From Candidatus Sulfotelmatobacter sp. (GTDB lineage Bacteria > Acidobacteriota > Terriglobia > Terriglobales > Acidobacteriaceae): a DNA stretch of 38,364 bases. Position 1 is the first letter of the stretch; the number at the start of each line of letters is the position of its first letter. Shown in pieces: positions 1-7,894 of this stretch. The stretch spans positions 1 to 38,364 of the forward strand of contig JASHPH010000421.1 in assembly GCA_030038255.1 (NCBI GenBank), given 5' to 3'. The notes beneath the pieces are model-generated. The model saw only the letters and a program-made list of their open reading frames with translations, did no database searches and was not told where the DNA came from. The position numbers and the translations under genes were made by a program.

Positions 1-696
1 TGGTCGGATTTCATCAAAGCGGGTGCAATTGTGGGTGTGCCCATGCTGATGGTGCTGGCCCAGCCGGACTTGGGCACGGCGCTGACGTATGTCCCTATCG
101 CGGTGATGGGAGTTTTCCTGGGTGGTTTGCAATGGAGGCAGGGTCTGGCGGTAGGTCTGCTGGCGGTCGTTGGCATTGGGGCAGTTTTTGCGGTGCCGAG
201 GGTACACGTTTTGAAGTCGTATCAAAAGCAGCGTTTGACCAGTTTCATCGATCCCAGCCTCGATCCCAAGGGCTCGGGGTATCAAGTTGAGCAATCCATG
301 ATTGCGGTGGGTTCTGGAGGCATTTGGGGCGGGAAAGGCTCGCAAACAAAGGAAGGTTTTCTCCCGGTTTCGCACACGGACTTCATTTTCGCGGCCCTGG
401 CCGAGGAACATGGGTTCGTAGGCGCTCTCGGGGTTCTGCTGTTATACTTCATAGTGCTGATGCGTTTGACCCAGAACGCGCAAACAGCGCCCGACCGCGC
501 TGGCACGTTCGTGGTGATGGGTGTGGTGGCAGTTTTGAGCTTCCATATCCTGGTCAATGTCGGCATGGTGGTTGGCTTTATGCCGGTCACCGGAATACCC
601 TTGCCGCTCATGAGTTACGGTGGGTCTTCCGTGTTGTTCATGTTCCTGGCGCTGGGGATGGTAATGAATGTTCGGATGCGCCGCTTCGTCAACTAG
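1..696 (+). CDS. rodA: Rod shape-determining protein RodA (SEDS family), 5'-truncated by the window edge
   Basis: C-terminal 231 residues of a SEDS-family membrane glycosyltransferase, which polymerises lipid II during lateral wall growth together with a class B PBP. The frame is open from base 1 (WSDFIKAGAIVG...), upstream of the first visible Met at 31, so the gene begins outside the window. Seen: the AQPDLGTAL stretch, several hydrophobic helices, a long extracytoplasmic loop around residues 65-125 including HTDFIFAALAEEHGF, and the family hallmark GIPLPLMSYGGSS near the C-terminus. The ending NVRMRRFVN and the lack of a long cytoplasmic tail favour RodA over FtsW, but the two are hard to separate without the N-terminus. 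No gene follows for 465 bp. Confidence 0.9.
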   Translation, partial: WSDFIKAGAIVGVPMLMVLAQPDLGTALTYVPIAVMGVFLGGLQWRQGLAVGLLAVVGIGAVFAVPRVHVLKSYQKQRLTSFIDPSLDPKGSGYQVEQSMIAVGSGGIWGGKGSQTKEGFLPVSHTDFIFAALAEEHGFVGALGVLLLYFIVLMRLTQNAQTAPDRAGTFVVMGVVAVLSFHILVNVGMVVGFMPVTGIPLPLMSYGGSSVLFMFLALGMVMNVRMRRFVN

Positions 697-1161
697 CAGG
701 TGAGCCAGTTAGCGAAGCAGATCCGAGGCAACGGGTCAGGAACGGCAGGTTTAGAGACGGCAGGATGTAGTCTGCTGCGTATCAGTCGGTCAAAATCCGA
801 AAGCGCAGCCCAAAATATCGATCGCCCTCGCGTGAAGAGGGCATTTCGCCGGCCGGTAGGCAGTAGGGCCGGGCAGGATTGAAGCTGGAAGGCAGCCGGG
901 CAGGGAACGGCCCCCCGACCGAAGATCGGTCTGAGAGTGCGGTCACAAACCCGGCAGAAGTCAAAGCGATAAGTGCAAAAGATTCCCAAGCTTGTGCAAC
1001 GGACTCGGCCCGGAGAATTCCGGCGCCTCAGCCGTCCCCCTATGCGGGCAGTGTCGCGATCGTCTTCCGAATTTCCTTCAATCCTCCCGCGTCTTTCCTG
1101 ACTTCACGCGCCGGTGAAGCCCGCCCGACTTCTTGAATAGTCGGCGGGACCGGAGTGTTCG
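697..1161 (+). other. 465-bp gap between rodA and rne; probable rne leader region
   Basis: No convincing gene: the two short open frames here (60 and 85 codons) lack good ribosome sites and have Arg/Ser-rich, family-less translations. I see none of the conserved cores of RNase P RNA, tmRNA, 6S or SRP RNA. The region does hold inverted repeats, for example GACCGA-AGA-TCGGTC at 917-931 and the hairpin at 1120-1148 next to the rne ribosome site. By analogy with the long autoregulated rne leader of enterobacteria it may be an untranslated leader; that part is inference. Confidence 0.4.
1120..1148 (+). promoter_or_regulatory. Stem-loop just upstream of the rne Shine-Dalgarno
   Basis: Arms 1120-1130 and 1139-1148 pair over 10 bp (CCCG-CCGACT with AGTCGGCGGG) with a single bulged C at 1124 and an 8-nt loop. 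The stem ends 3 nt before GGAG at 1152-1155, which sits 6 nt from the ATG at 1162. A stable stem this close to the ribosome site could affect initiation or be a cleavage/recognition element for RNase E itself; the function is inferred. Confidence 0.5.
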
Positions 1162-3963
1162 ATGAACAAAGAATTGTATGTTTCCTCTACGCCTCATGAA
1201 ACCAAGGTGGGGCTGGTGGAAGACGACCTGCTCGCAGAGGTTTATCTGGAGCGGGAAAACGAGTACACCTTAGCAGGATCCATTTACAAAGGCCGCGTGA
1301 CTCGCGTGCTGCCCGGTATGCAGTCCGCATTCGTGGATATTGGCCTGGAGCGCGACGCCTTCCTCTACGTCTCCGACTTTATGGAGTTGGAAGAGCACGA
1401 CGACGATTTGACCGATACGGTTCCAGTCGCCCGCGGCGTTCCGGATATGCGGCCGCAAGCGGCAGAGCTGACGCCTGTTGCGGAGGGCTCTGTGACCGAA
1501 GGCACCGTGGAAGCAGACCGCCTTGCGGAACCAGGATACGCCTTCGATCAGGCGGAGTCGAAGAGTGCGGAAGAAGTGCGCCCCACGGAGCAAGCAGGGA
1601 CGGAACAGGAGGCCACGGGCGGCGGTGAGAATCGCGACCGCGGAGGCTGGCGCGGACGCCGCCGGCGCGGCCGTGGCGGGCGTCGTGATGGCAGGGGCGA
1701 TGGGCGCGGATTTGATCGTGGCGATCGGCCGTCCGAGGGAGGCTCAGACCGAGCGCCGGAGCCGCGTTTTGGGCGGTCGAGTGAATCGCACGCCGCCGAG
1801 TCCAGAAGCGCAGGCCCTCCGCCGGGATATACGCCAATCCTTTTACCGGGAGAATCCATTTCGAAATACCAGCGCTGGACGCCGCCGGCGCCATCGGCGC
1901 AGGCGGGGGAATCTATAGCCTCGGTCGCAACCGAATCCCCGGTCGAGGCCTCGGCTCCGGTGGCGCGGGCCTTCCCGGAGGACGAGCCGGTTTTTGCATC
2001 AGCCGGGGTAGAATCTGAGCCTTTGCACGAAGAACACGAAGATATAGCCGCTGTGCAGGAGGAGCCAGCGGAATCGGCTTCGACTACGACGGAATGGAGT
2101 CGCGAATTCCGCCGTTCGGAATCTTCTATTCCCGCGCTAGGCTGGCCAGGCGAGGCCAGAGCCGCGCTGGAGCCAGAAGAAATCACCGAGGGAGAAGAAG
2201 GCCGTTCGGTAGCAGAAACTGCCGAGGACAGCGGCCGCTCCCGTGCCACCGCCGAGAGTACCTATGCCCCACACGAGGAGCAGGCGCCGGTGTTTGCTGC
2301 CCCGGGCACGATGGAAGAAGAAACCATCGAGGAAGAGGAAGCAGATGCGATTCGTTACGAATCGTCCTCCGATGAAGGCTTCGATGAGTTTGAAGAGGAA
2401 ACAACCGCGGCGGGGCCTGAGCACTTGAACGGCGATGCTCGCGAAGCCGTTTCCGAAATTCACCAGGCATCTCTTACCGAGGTTGGAGCTGAATCGGCGC
2501 CAATTCCGGCTGGCGAAAGTGCGGAGAGCGAAGAAGACAGCGAAGAACTGGAACTGGAAGAAGCCCAGGCTGAAGCTGAGGCCATGCTGGAGGCTGAAGC
2601 GCGCGGCAGCGGAACGGTCGATGCCCGAGCTGAAGTTCGGGCTCCATCGGCCACCGCCGGCTACACACAGCGAGCGCCGCGTCCGGCCTGGGAACGCCGC
2701 GGACGCGATCGTGGACGCCGCGGCGGTGGACGGCGCTTCCGGCGACGCGAGTCGGCGCCTGTGCCCCTGATCAGCGACCTGCTTAAAGAAGGCCAGGAAA
2801 TTCTGGTGCAGATTGCGAAGGAACCGATCGGCAAGAAGGGCGCGCGCATCACCAGCCACATCGCGCTGCCAGGCAGATTTCTCGTCTACATGCCGACCGT
2901 GAATCACACCGGCGTATCGCGCAAGATTGCGTCGGAAGAAGAGCGGCAGCGATTGAAGCGCATCATTCAGAGCGAACGCGAGAACGGCCACGGTGGGTTC
3001 ATCGTGCGCACCGCCGCGCAGAACGCGAACGAAGACGAACTGCGCGCCGACATCCGGTTCCTCAAGGGATTGTGGAATGACATCAAGACACGTGCGGAGA
3101 ACTCCAAGCCGCCGGCGCTGATTTATCACGACCTGAACGTGGTCGAGCGGGTGCTGCGCGATCAGGTCACCTCCGACTTCAACGTGATCTGGGTCGATAC
3201 GGAAGCGGAATACGAGCGCGTGCTGCGCTTCTTCAATCGTTTCCAGCCTGCGCTGGTCAAGCGCGTCAAGCTCTACACGAAAGAGACGCCGCTGTTCGAG
3301 CAGTTCGGTCTGACTGAGGAAATGAACAAGGCGCTCAAGTCGAAAGTGTGGCTGAAGAGCGGCGGCTATATCGTGATCAACCAGACCGAGGCGCTGGTGG
3401 CCATTGACATCAACACCGGCAAGTACGTGGGCAAGACTCAGCGCCTGGAAGACACGATCGTGAAAACGAATATTGACGCGATCAAAGAAATCGTGCGGCA
3501 GGTCCGGCTGCGCGATTTGGGCGGCATCATCATCATCGATTTCATCGACATGGATGAGCGCCGCAACCGCCAGCGCGTGATGCAGGCGCTGGAAGAAGAA
3601 CTGCGCCACGACCGGGCGCCTTCAAAGACGCTGCAGTTCAATGATTTCGGCCTGGTTGCCATCACGCGCAAGCGCGTGAAGCAATCGCTCGAGCGCACGA
3701 TCGGTGCGCCTTGTCCCTATTGTCAGGCGACGGGCTATGTGAAATCGGTGACGACCGTGTGCAACGAAATCTATGTCGAGATGCGCAAGATCGCCAAACA
3801 TCTGGAGCATGAGGACGTGATGCTGCGCGTGCACCCGGAAGTCGCCAAGGAATTGAAAGCGAACAACGCGCGATTGCTGAACGAGATGGAAGAACTGACC
3901 AAGCGCACCATCATCGTGAAGAGCGATCCCAGCTTGCACCAGGAGCAGTTCGACATTAACTGA
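1162..3963 (+). CDS. rne: Ribonuclease E/G with a ~455-residue low-complexity insertion inside the S1 domain
   Basis: Endoribonuclease cutting single-stranded AU-rich RNA in mRNA decay and rRNA processing. Residues 1-77 give the first half of the S1 RNA-binding domain (GSIYKGRVTRVLPGMQSAF). The fold resumes only at about residue 535 (LISDLLKEGQEILVQIAKEP). Between them lies a disordered stretch: an Arg/Gly-rich patch (about 157-190), a long acidic Glu/Ala/Ser region, and a second Arg-rich patch (about 510-531). The catalytic core is intact: metal-binding Asp749 in AIDINTG, Asp793 in IIIIDFIDM, and the zinc-link CPYC at 851-854. Without the insert the protein is about 478 aa, RNase G-sized, and it has no RNase E-type C-terminal scaffold. 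Start: ATG with GGAG 6 nt upstream. The gene ends at a CCCCACCC palindrome. Confidence 0.95.
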   Translation: MNKELYVSSTPHETKVGLVEDDLLAEVYLERENEYTLAGSIYKGRVTRVLPGMQSAFVDIGLERDAFLYVSDFMELEEHDDDLTDTVPVARGVPDMRPQAAELTPVAEGSVTEGTVEADRLAEPGYAFDQAESKSAEEVRPTEQAGTEQEATGGGENRDRGGWRGRRRRGRGGRRDGRGDGRGFDRGDRPSEGGSDRAPEPRFGRSSESHAAESRSAGPPPGYTPILLPGESISKYQRWTPPAPSAQAGESIASVATESPVEASAPVARAFPEDEPVFASAGVESEPLHEEHEDIAAVQEEPAESASTTTEWSREFRRSESSIPALGWPGEARAALEPEEITEGEEGRSVAETAEDSGRSRATAESTYAPHEEQAPVFAAPGTMEEETIEEEEADAIRYESSSDEGFDEFEEETTAAGPEHLNGDAREAVSEIHQASLTEVGAESAPIPAGESAESEEDSEELELEEAQAEAEAMLEAEARGSGTVDARAEVRAPSATAGYTQRAPRPAWERRGRDRGRRGGGRRFRRRESAPVPLISDLLKEGQEILVQIAKEPIGKKGARITSHIALPGRFLVYMPTVNHTGVSRKIASEEERQRLKRIIQSERENGHGGFIVRTAAQNANEDELRADIRFLKGLWNDIKTRAENSKPPALIYHDLNVVERVLRDQVTSDFNVIWVDTEAEYERVLRFFNRFQPALVKRVKLYTKETPLFEQFGLTEEMNKALKSKVWLKSGGYIVINQTEALVAIDINTGKYVGKTQRLEDTIVKTNIDAIKEIVRQVRLRDLGGIIIIDFIDMDERRNRQRVMQALEEELRHDRAPSKTLQFNDFGLVAITRKRVKQSLERTIGAPCPYCQATGYVKSVTTVCNEIYVEMRKIAKHLEHEDVMLRVHPEVAKELKANNARLLNEMEELTKRTIIVKSDPSLHQEQFDIN

Positions 3964-3972
3964 ACACGGGGT

Positions 3973-4006
3973 GCCCCACCCAACGCGGTTTTTGTTGGGT
4001 GGGGGC
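3973..4006. repeat. CCCCACCC-type palindromic repeat, copy 1 (possible rne terminator)
   Basis: GCCCCACCCAAC (3973-3984) pairs with GTTGGGTGGGGGC (3994-4006) with one bulged G; the loop is GCGGTTTTT. It begins 10 bp after the rne stop codon. There is no U-run after the stem, so it resembles a dispersed palindromic element that may also serve as a terminator or mRNA 3' stabiliser between the convergent genes. Copies 2 and 3 are at 26718 and 26781. Confidence 0.75.
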
Positions 4007-4101
4007 ATCACAGAACTTTTCCACAGCTCCCACTCCATCCTTGTGACGGATAACCTTTACCGAGAAAACCACGTCCCCACAATGGAACCATGGGCAGCGT
4101 C

Positions 4102-5064
4102 CTAATTTGGTTTCTGGGACTTGTGCTGCTGTTTGGCTCTTACGGTCCTGTGTGCATAGGGCAAATTCTTCGAAGACCCGTTAGCTCCACGCCCGTCACA
4201 GAAGTCAACAGTATACAAATTGCCGACCTGGTCGTAATAGCTCAAGGTGCCAGCTATGATGATCCATCCGTCATGCTTCAGGGCTTCCTCCCAATCCCTT
4301 TGGGAGACGCTGCAATTGTGCGCCGTAAAAAAGTCGTCTTTACCCGGCGGCATGCGGTTGAAAGCGTCGGCACGGCGAATGGGCGGCACGGTATGTCTCA
4401 GAATTTTGGCGTAAGCGTCGGGGCCAACCTCCAAGACCTTATCAACCGCGTATTCCGCGGTCGACTTGCCGTAATTTGTAATGTGCTCGGTCCAGCTAGC
4501 GCACTTGTTCACCGGGTCAAAATTGACGTTCTGCGGTTGATTGGTGAACCACACGTAGGGTCGTTCTTCTTTGATGAAGTTTTGCTGAAGAGTCCTGACC
4601 TGATCCTGAGCGGCCCTCGCTTGCTGCTGGGCGATGGCCAGCTGTTTTCTGGTGTTCATTTCGTCCATCAACGCTCCAGCGTTAGCCCCTTCAGACTGAG
4701 AGGCCATGATCTGAGTCTGATAGGACATCTCTTTAACCTGAACGCCGACGAAAGCGGCAGCAATAGCAGCAGCAGCAAAAGCCAGAATGGCGATCCAATA
4801 GGGTTGACGGGAAATCTGAAGGGCATTTTGGGATATGGCCAGCGATTGCCGGGAGATGGCGAGACTTTGTTCCTCAAACGGTTCCAATTCATCCCCGCCG
4901 ACAAGCTGCACAAATACTGGTTTGGCGGGTTCGGTGCCTTGTGCTGCGGGCTGGGGATTGGGCTGTTTCGGGACAATCGGAGCCTGGACCTGTGGCTGAG
5001 CGACATCGCTAGGGCCAGTTTGGCTACCTTGTTTATTTTGCTTGGAGCTCTGATCTTCGGCCAT
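4102..5064 (-). CDS. Single-span membrane protein of unknown function
   Basis: 320 aa, family not recognised. Seen: a Gln/Pro-rich cytoplasmic-looking N-terminus (1-60), a stretch with repeated SLAISRQSL/NALQISRQ-like units (about 66-85), one transmembrane helix (about 88-108, IAILAFAAAAIAAAFVG), a heptad-rich Gln/Ala segment (about 115-165), then a globular C-terminal domain containing EERPYVWF and several cysteines. An N-terminal helix followed by a coil and then an RPYVWF-like β domain is a layout I associate with uncharacterised acidobacterial and proteobacterial proteins. The opposite strand is open over nearly the same span, but its translation lacks domain-like features; the minus frame has a sensible topology and a plain ATG start. 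It lies 156 bp downstream of the 5221-6723 gene on the same strand. Confidence 0.75.
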   Translation of the reverse strand: MAEDQSSKQNKQGSQTGPSDVAQPQVQAPIVPKQPNPQPAAQGTEPAKPVFVQLVGGDELEPFEEQSLAISRQSLAISQNALQISRQPYWIAILAFAAAAIAAAFVGVQVKEMSYQTQIMASQSEGANAGALMDEMNTRKQLAIAQQQARAAQDQVRTLQQNFIKEERPYVWFTNQPQNVNFDPVNKCASWTEHITNYGKSTAEYAVDKVLEVGPDAYAKILRHTVPPIRRADAFNRMPPGKDDFFTAHNCSVSQRDWEEALKHDGWIIIAGTLSYYDQVGNLYTVDFCDGRGANGSSKNLPYAHRTVRAKQQHKSQKPN

Positions 5065-5220
5065 AGCATATTATTGTAGCGAGCGATCAGAGGTTTCCGA
5101 ATGGGTGCGAAGTACAGCAGCTTCAATGACGTGCGAGGAAGCAACAAAAAAATCTTGAGCTCTATGATCGGGCAGTTCGAGCGATTTCGTCCAGGGAGGA
5201 CGGCAAAGAATAGACGCTGC

Positions 5221-6723
5221 CTAACTCACATTTGCCAGTGTTTTCACGGCCATATCGGAACGCACGCGAAGCTTCTGCACCGATTCGTGGATCGCTTTCG
5301 CGGCAACTCCAGAACCGCCTTGCTCAGCCTGTTTGGCCACGCTGCCGGATTCTTCGGTACAGGTGCTGGCCATATCAATTAGCACGACTACGGCATCAGC
5401 GTGCAGCTTCCACACCGATGACATTTTCTGGCTGCGCTTCAGTTCTTCGAGTTCGGTGCTGATGCGGGCGGAAATCGAGACAAGGCGAATCAGTGTGCGG
5501 GCGACGTCGGCGCGCAGGCTTTTTTCCTCGAGATAAGTGGCGCAATAGGCATCGGCTTCCGTGGGTGTCAACGTCAGGTTGAAAAAGCGCATGGGCACGA
5601 CCTGGCGATACTTGGGGTCGGCCACGCGCACAAATACGCGGATGGATTCCTCAACGCGGCGCAGCTTGCCTTCTTCTGCAGCTATTTGCTGCGGAGTGAT
5701 GGCCAGTGGCTGAAAAACCGCAGGTGCGGCAGGAGCCTTGGCGGCCGCAGCGGCTTTGGCAGCCTTGGGCGCGGCCGCAGCGCCGCCGTTGGATTTCGAC
5801 GCGCTCGCCGCCGGAGTTAACAGAGAGCGCCGGATCGGAGGCCGGCGGTCGAGTTCTTTCTTGAGCTTCGACACGCGGCGGAATTTTTCCAGAGTCGTGC
5901 CGTAGTCGGCCTGCAGCATCTGGTTGCCTTCGATCGCTGCTACGTGCTCGACGGTGACTTCCACTCCGTCCACGGTGCTCAGAATTGTGCCGCCCATTTC
6001 TTCGAGCGCCTGGCCGAAGCTCTTGATTTCGCCCAGAGCTTTGGCAAAGAGTTCGTCGAATTTCTTGCCGAAAGAACAGTTGTAAGCCGAAACCGTGGCT
6101 AACACGCCAGGATGATAAAACGAAGAGTCCAGCCACTGCTTCAGCTCGCGCACGCGGCCAATGATGCCGGAGTCCATCAGCGCATTGAAATCGCGAAAGC
6201 GGGAAGCCTCCTCGCGTAGCGGGTCAAAACGGCGCAGCAACTGCACATGCTCTTCCGGCAAAGACGGCACGTCGGTGTCGGCGAGAATTTCAATCAGGGC
6301 AATCTCGAACGGTGAAAGCGGCAGCGCGCCGTCGAGCCCGTAGCCGCTCTGCTCCCACTGGCCGGGCACGCGGGGATGGCGATAGAGAAAAGTCGCGACC
6401 AGATCGGTCTTGTCACGGTTTACGTCGGTAGCCTCGCGGCGGCGCACGAAATAGCGCAGCAGCGCCTCCGCCACTTCGGAATCCGTCTCGGGAGTCAGCG
6501 CCTGGCGCAGCATGGCGGGCGTAATCGCCATGTCAAGCAGGTGCAGCCAGCGGTACATCCGGGTCAGGGTACCGGGCAATTCGCGCTCGGAGTGGCGTAG
6601 CGCGTCTTCGTCAAGCCCGCTCGGGACGGGCACCTCCCCGCCCAGCGGACTGGTCATGAGCTTCTGGTAGAAGCCCTGAACCGTCGCCAGAATGGCTAGT
6701 TCAAACCGAAGATCTTCGGCCAA
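5221..6723 (-). CDS. Two-domain cytosolic protein of unknown function with an Ala-rich linker
   Basis: 500 aa, not recognised. The N-terminal part (about 1-300) is α-helical and soluble-looking, with few hydrophobic runs. A low-complexity linker of Ala, Lys and Pro (about 305-340) separates it from a helical C-terminal domain (about 345-500). There is no signal peptide, membrane helix or obvious catalytic motif. The start used is TTG at 6723 (reading MAEDLRFELA); a G-run lies about 7 nt upstream on the transcript, and no ATG occurs until codon 23. The linker suggests two independently folding modules joined flexibly. It may be co-transcribed with the membrane protein downstream (156-bp gap), but no shared function can be stated. 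Confidence 0.8.
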   Translation of the reverse strand: MAEDLRFELAILATVQGFYQKLMTSPLGGEVPVPSGLDEDALRHSERELPGTLTRMYRWLHLLDMAITPAMLRQALTPETDSEVAEALLRYFVRRREATDVNRDKTDLVATFLYRHPRVPGQWEQSGYGLDGALPLSPFEIALIEILADTDVPSLPEEHVQLLRRFDPLREEASRFRDFNALMDSGIIGRVRELKQWLDSSFYHPGVLATVSAYNCSFGKKFDELFAKALGEIKSFGQALEEMGGTILSTVDGVEVTVEHVAAIEGNQMLQADYGTTLEKFRRVSKLKKELDRRPPIRRSLLTPAASASKSNGGAAAAPKAAKAAAAAKAPAAPAVFQPLAITPQQIAAEEGKLRRVEESIRVFVRVADPKYRQVVPMRFFNLTLTPTEADAYCATYLEEKSLRADVARTLIRLVSISARISTELEELKRSQKMSSVWKLHADAVVVLIDMASTCTEESGSVAKQAEQGGSGVAAKAIHESVQKLRVRSDMAVKTLANVS

Positions 6724-6884
6724 AAATGCCCCCGAGAGCGAGAACTGCGATTAATTCTTTACCAATGTTCAAGTAAAAACGAAAGGTTACCGATGGTGCA
6801 AGTTACCACCGGATTGGGGACTGTTCCGCTTCGAGAGGCGTGCGCGGAAGTACATGAACTTCTGCGCAGGGTGCGCGACAGCGC

Positions 6885-7751
6885 TTAGAAGACGACCGTC
6901 TTGTTGCCGTAGACTAGGACGCGGTTTTCCACGTGCCAGCGCACAGCGCGCGACAGGACCACTTTTTCTAGGTCTCGGCCTTTGCGGATGAGGTCTTCGA
7001 CCGTGTCGCGGTGGGAGACACGGACGACGTCCTGCTCGATGATCGGGCCGTCGTCGAGAACTTCGGTGACGTAGTGGCTGGTAGCGCCGATCAGTTTGAC
7101 GCCGCGCTCAAAGGCCTGATGATACGGCCGCGCGCCGACAAATGCGGGCAGAAACGAGTGGTGAATGTTGATGATGCGCCGGGGATATCGGTTGACGAAC
7201 TCGTTGGAAAGGATCTGCATGTAGCGCGCCAGCACCATAAAGTCGGGACCGTGCTCGTCGATCAGAGATTGAATCTTCGCCTCGGCTTCGGCCTTGTTCT
7301 CTTTCGTGACCGACACGACCTCGTAGGGAATTTTGTAGAAGTCGGCAATTGGCTGATTGTCGGGATGGTTGGAGAGGATCAGCGCGATGTCGCAGTTGAG
7401 TTCGCCGCTCCTCTGGCGGTAAAGCAGGTCCACGAGGCAGTGGTCGTACTTGGACACAAAGATGATCGTGCGCGGGCGGTAGGAAGACAGCGCGAGGCGC
7501 CACTTCATCTGAAACTTAGCGGCTGTGGGTTCGAAGTGGCGGGAGAAATCGGTGAGGTTCTTGTCGGTCAGGTCGATGTCGAAGTCTTTGGGATCGAACT
7601 CGACGCGCATCAGGAAGAGGCCGGATTCTTCGTCAGCGTGCTCGTCGGCATGCAGGATGTTGCCGCCGTGACGATAGACGAAGTCGGCGATCGCGGCTAC
7701 TTCGCCCTTCTGGTCAGGGCAGGAGATGAGGAGGATGGCGGAGGGTTTCAT
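6885..7751 (-). CDS. purU: Formyltetrahydrofolate deformylase PurU
   Basis: Hydrolyses 10-formyl-THF to formate and THF, balancing the one-carbon folate pool. An N-terminal ACT domain (about 1-85, starting SAILLISCPDQKG) is followed by a formyltransferase fold (about 90-285). The formyltransferase catalytic triad is visible: Asn195 and His197 in INIHHSFLPAF, and Asp233 in LDDGPII. At 288 aa it matches the family (E. coli about 280). I use the ATG at 7751; a TTG three codons upstream (7760) would add MLL. It is transcribed divergently from the secreted protein at 7895. GcvT-family and FAD-oxidoreductase genes within 5.5 kb hint at folate-linked one-carbon metabolism here. Confidence 0.93.
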   Translation of the reverse strand: MKPSAILLISCPDQKGEVAAIADFVYRHGGNILHADEHADEESGLFLMRVEFDPKDFDIDLTDKNLTDFSRHFEPTAAKFQMKWRLALSSYRPRTIIFVSKYDHCLVDLLYRQRSGELNCDIALILSNHPDNQPIADFYKIPYEVVSVTKENKAEAEAKIQSLIDEHGPDFMVLARYMQILSNEFVNRYPRRIINIHHSFLPAFVGARPYHQAFERGVKLIGATSHYVTEVLDDGPIIEQDVVRVSHRDTVEDLIRKGRDLEKVVLSRAVRWHVENRVLVYGNKTVVF

Positions 7752-7894
7752 AAGCAACAACCGAGTGTACCAGTGGCATCGGGCTTCTCAGCTAACCACT
7801 ATGGTCTTTTGGCTCGATGACCAGGGTCATCTGGGAAGGGAAGAATACTAGGATTATCATTCAGGCAGGTCCGCTAGCAGAGCCTGCATCGTCT

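Noticed and set aside
700-1136. 60- and 85-codon open frames in the rodA-rne gap
   Set aside because: No ribosome sites, composition typical of non-coding high-GC DNA, and they overlap the leader hairpins.
2137-3609. 490-codon open frame opposite rne
   Set aside because: Antisense shadow of the RNase E/G core, Arg/His/Leu-rich, no family features.
4090-5079. 329-codon open frame on the plus strand
   Set aside because: Fully overlaps the minus-strand membrane protein; its translation lacks a domain pattern while the minus frame has a clear helix, coil and globular layout.
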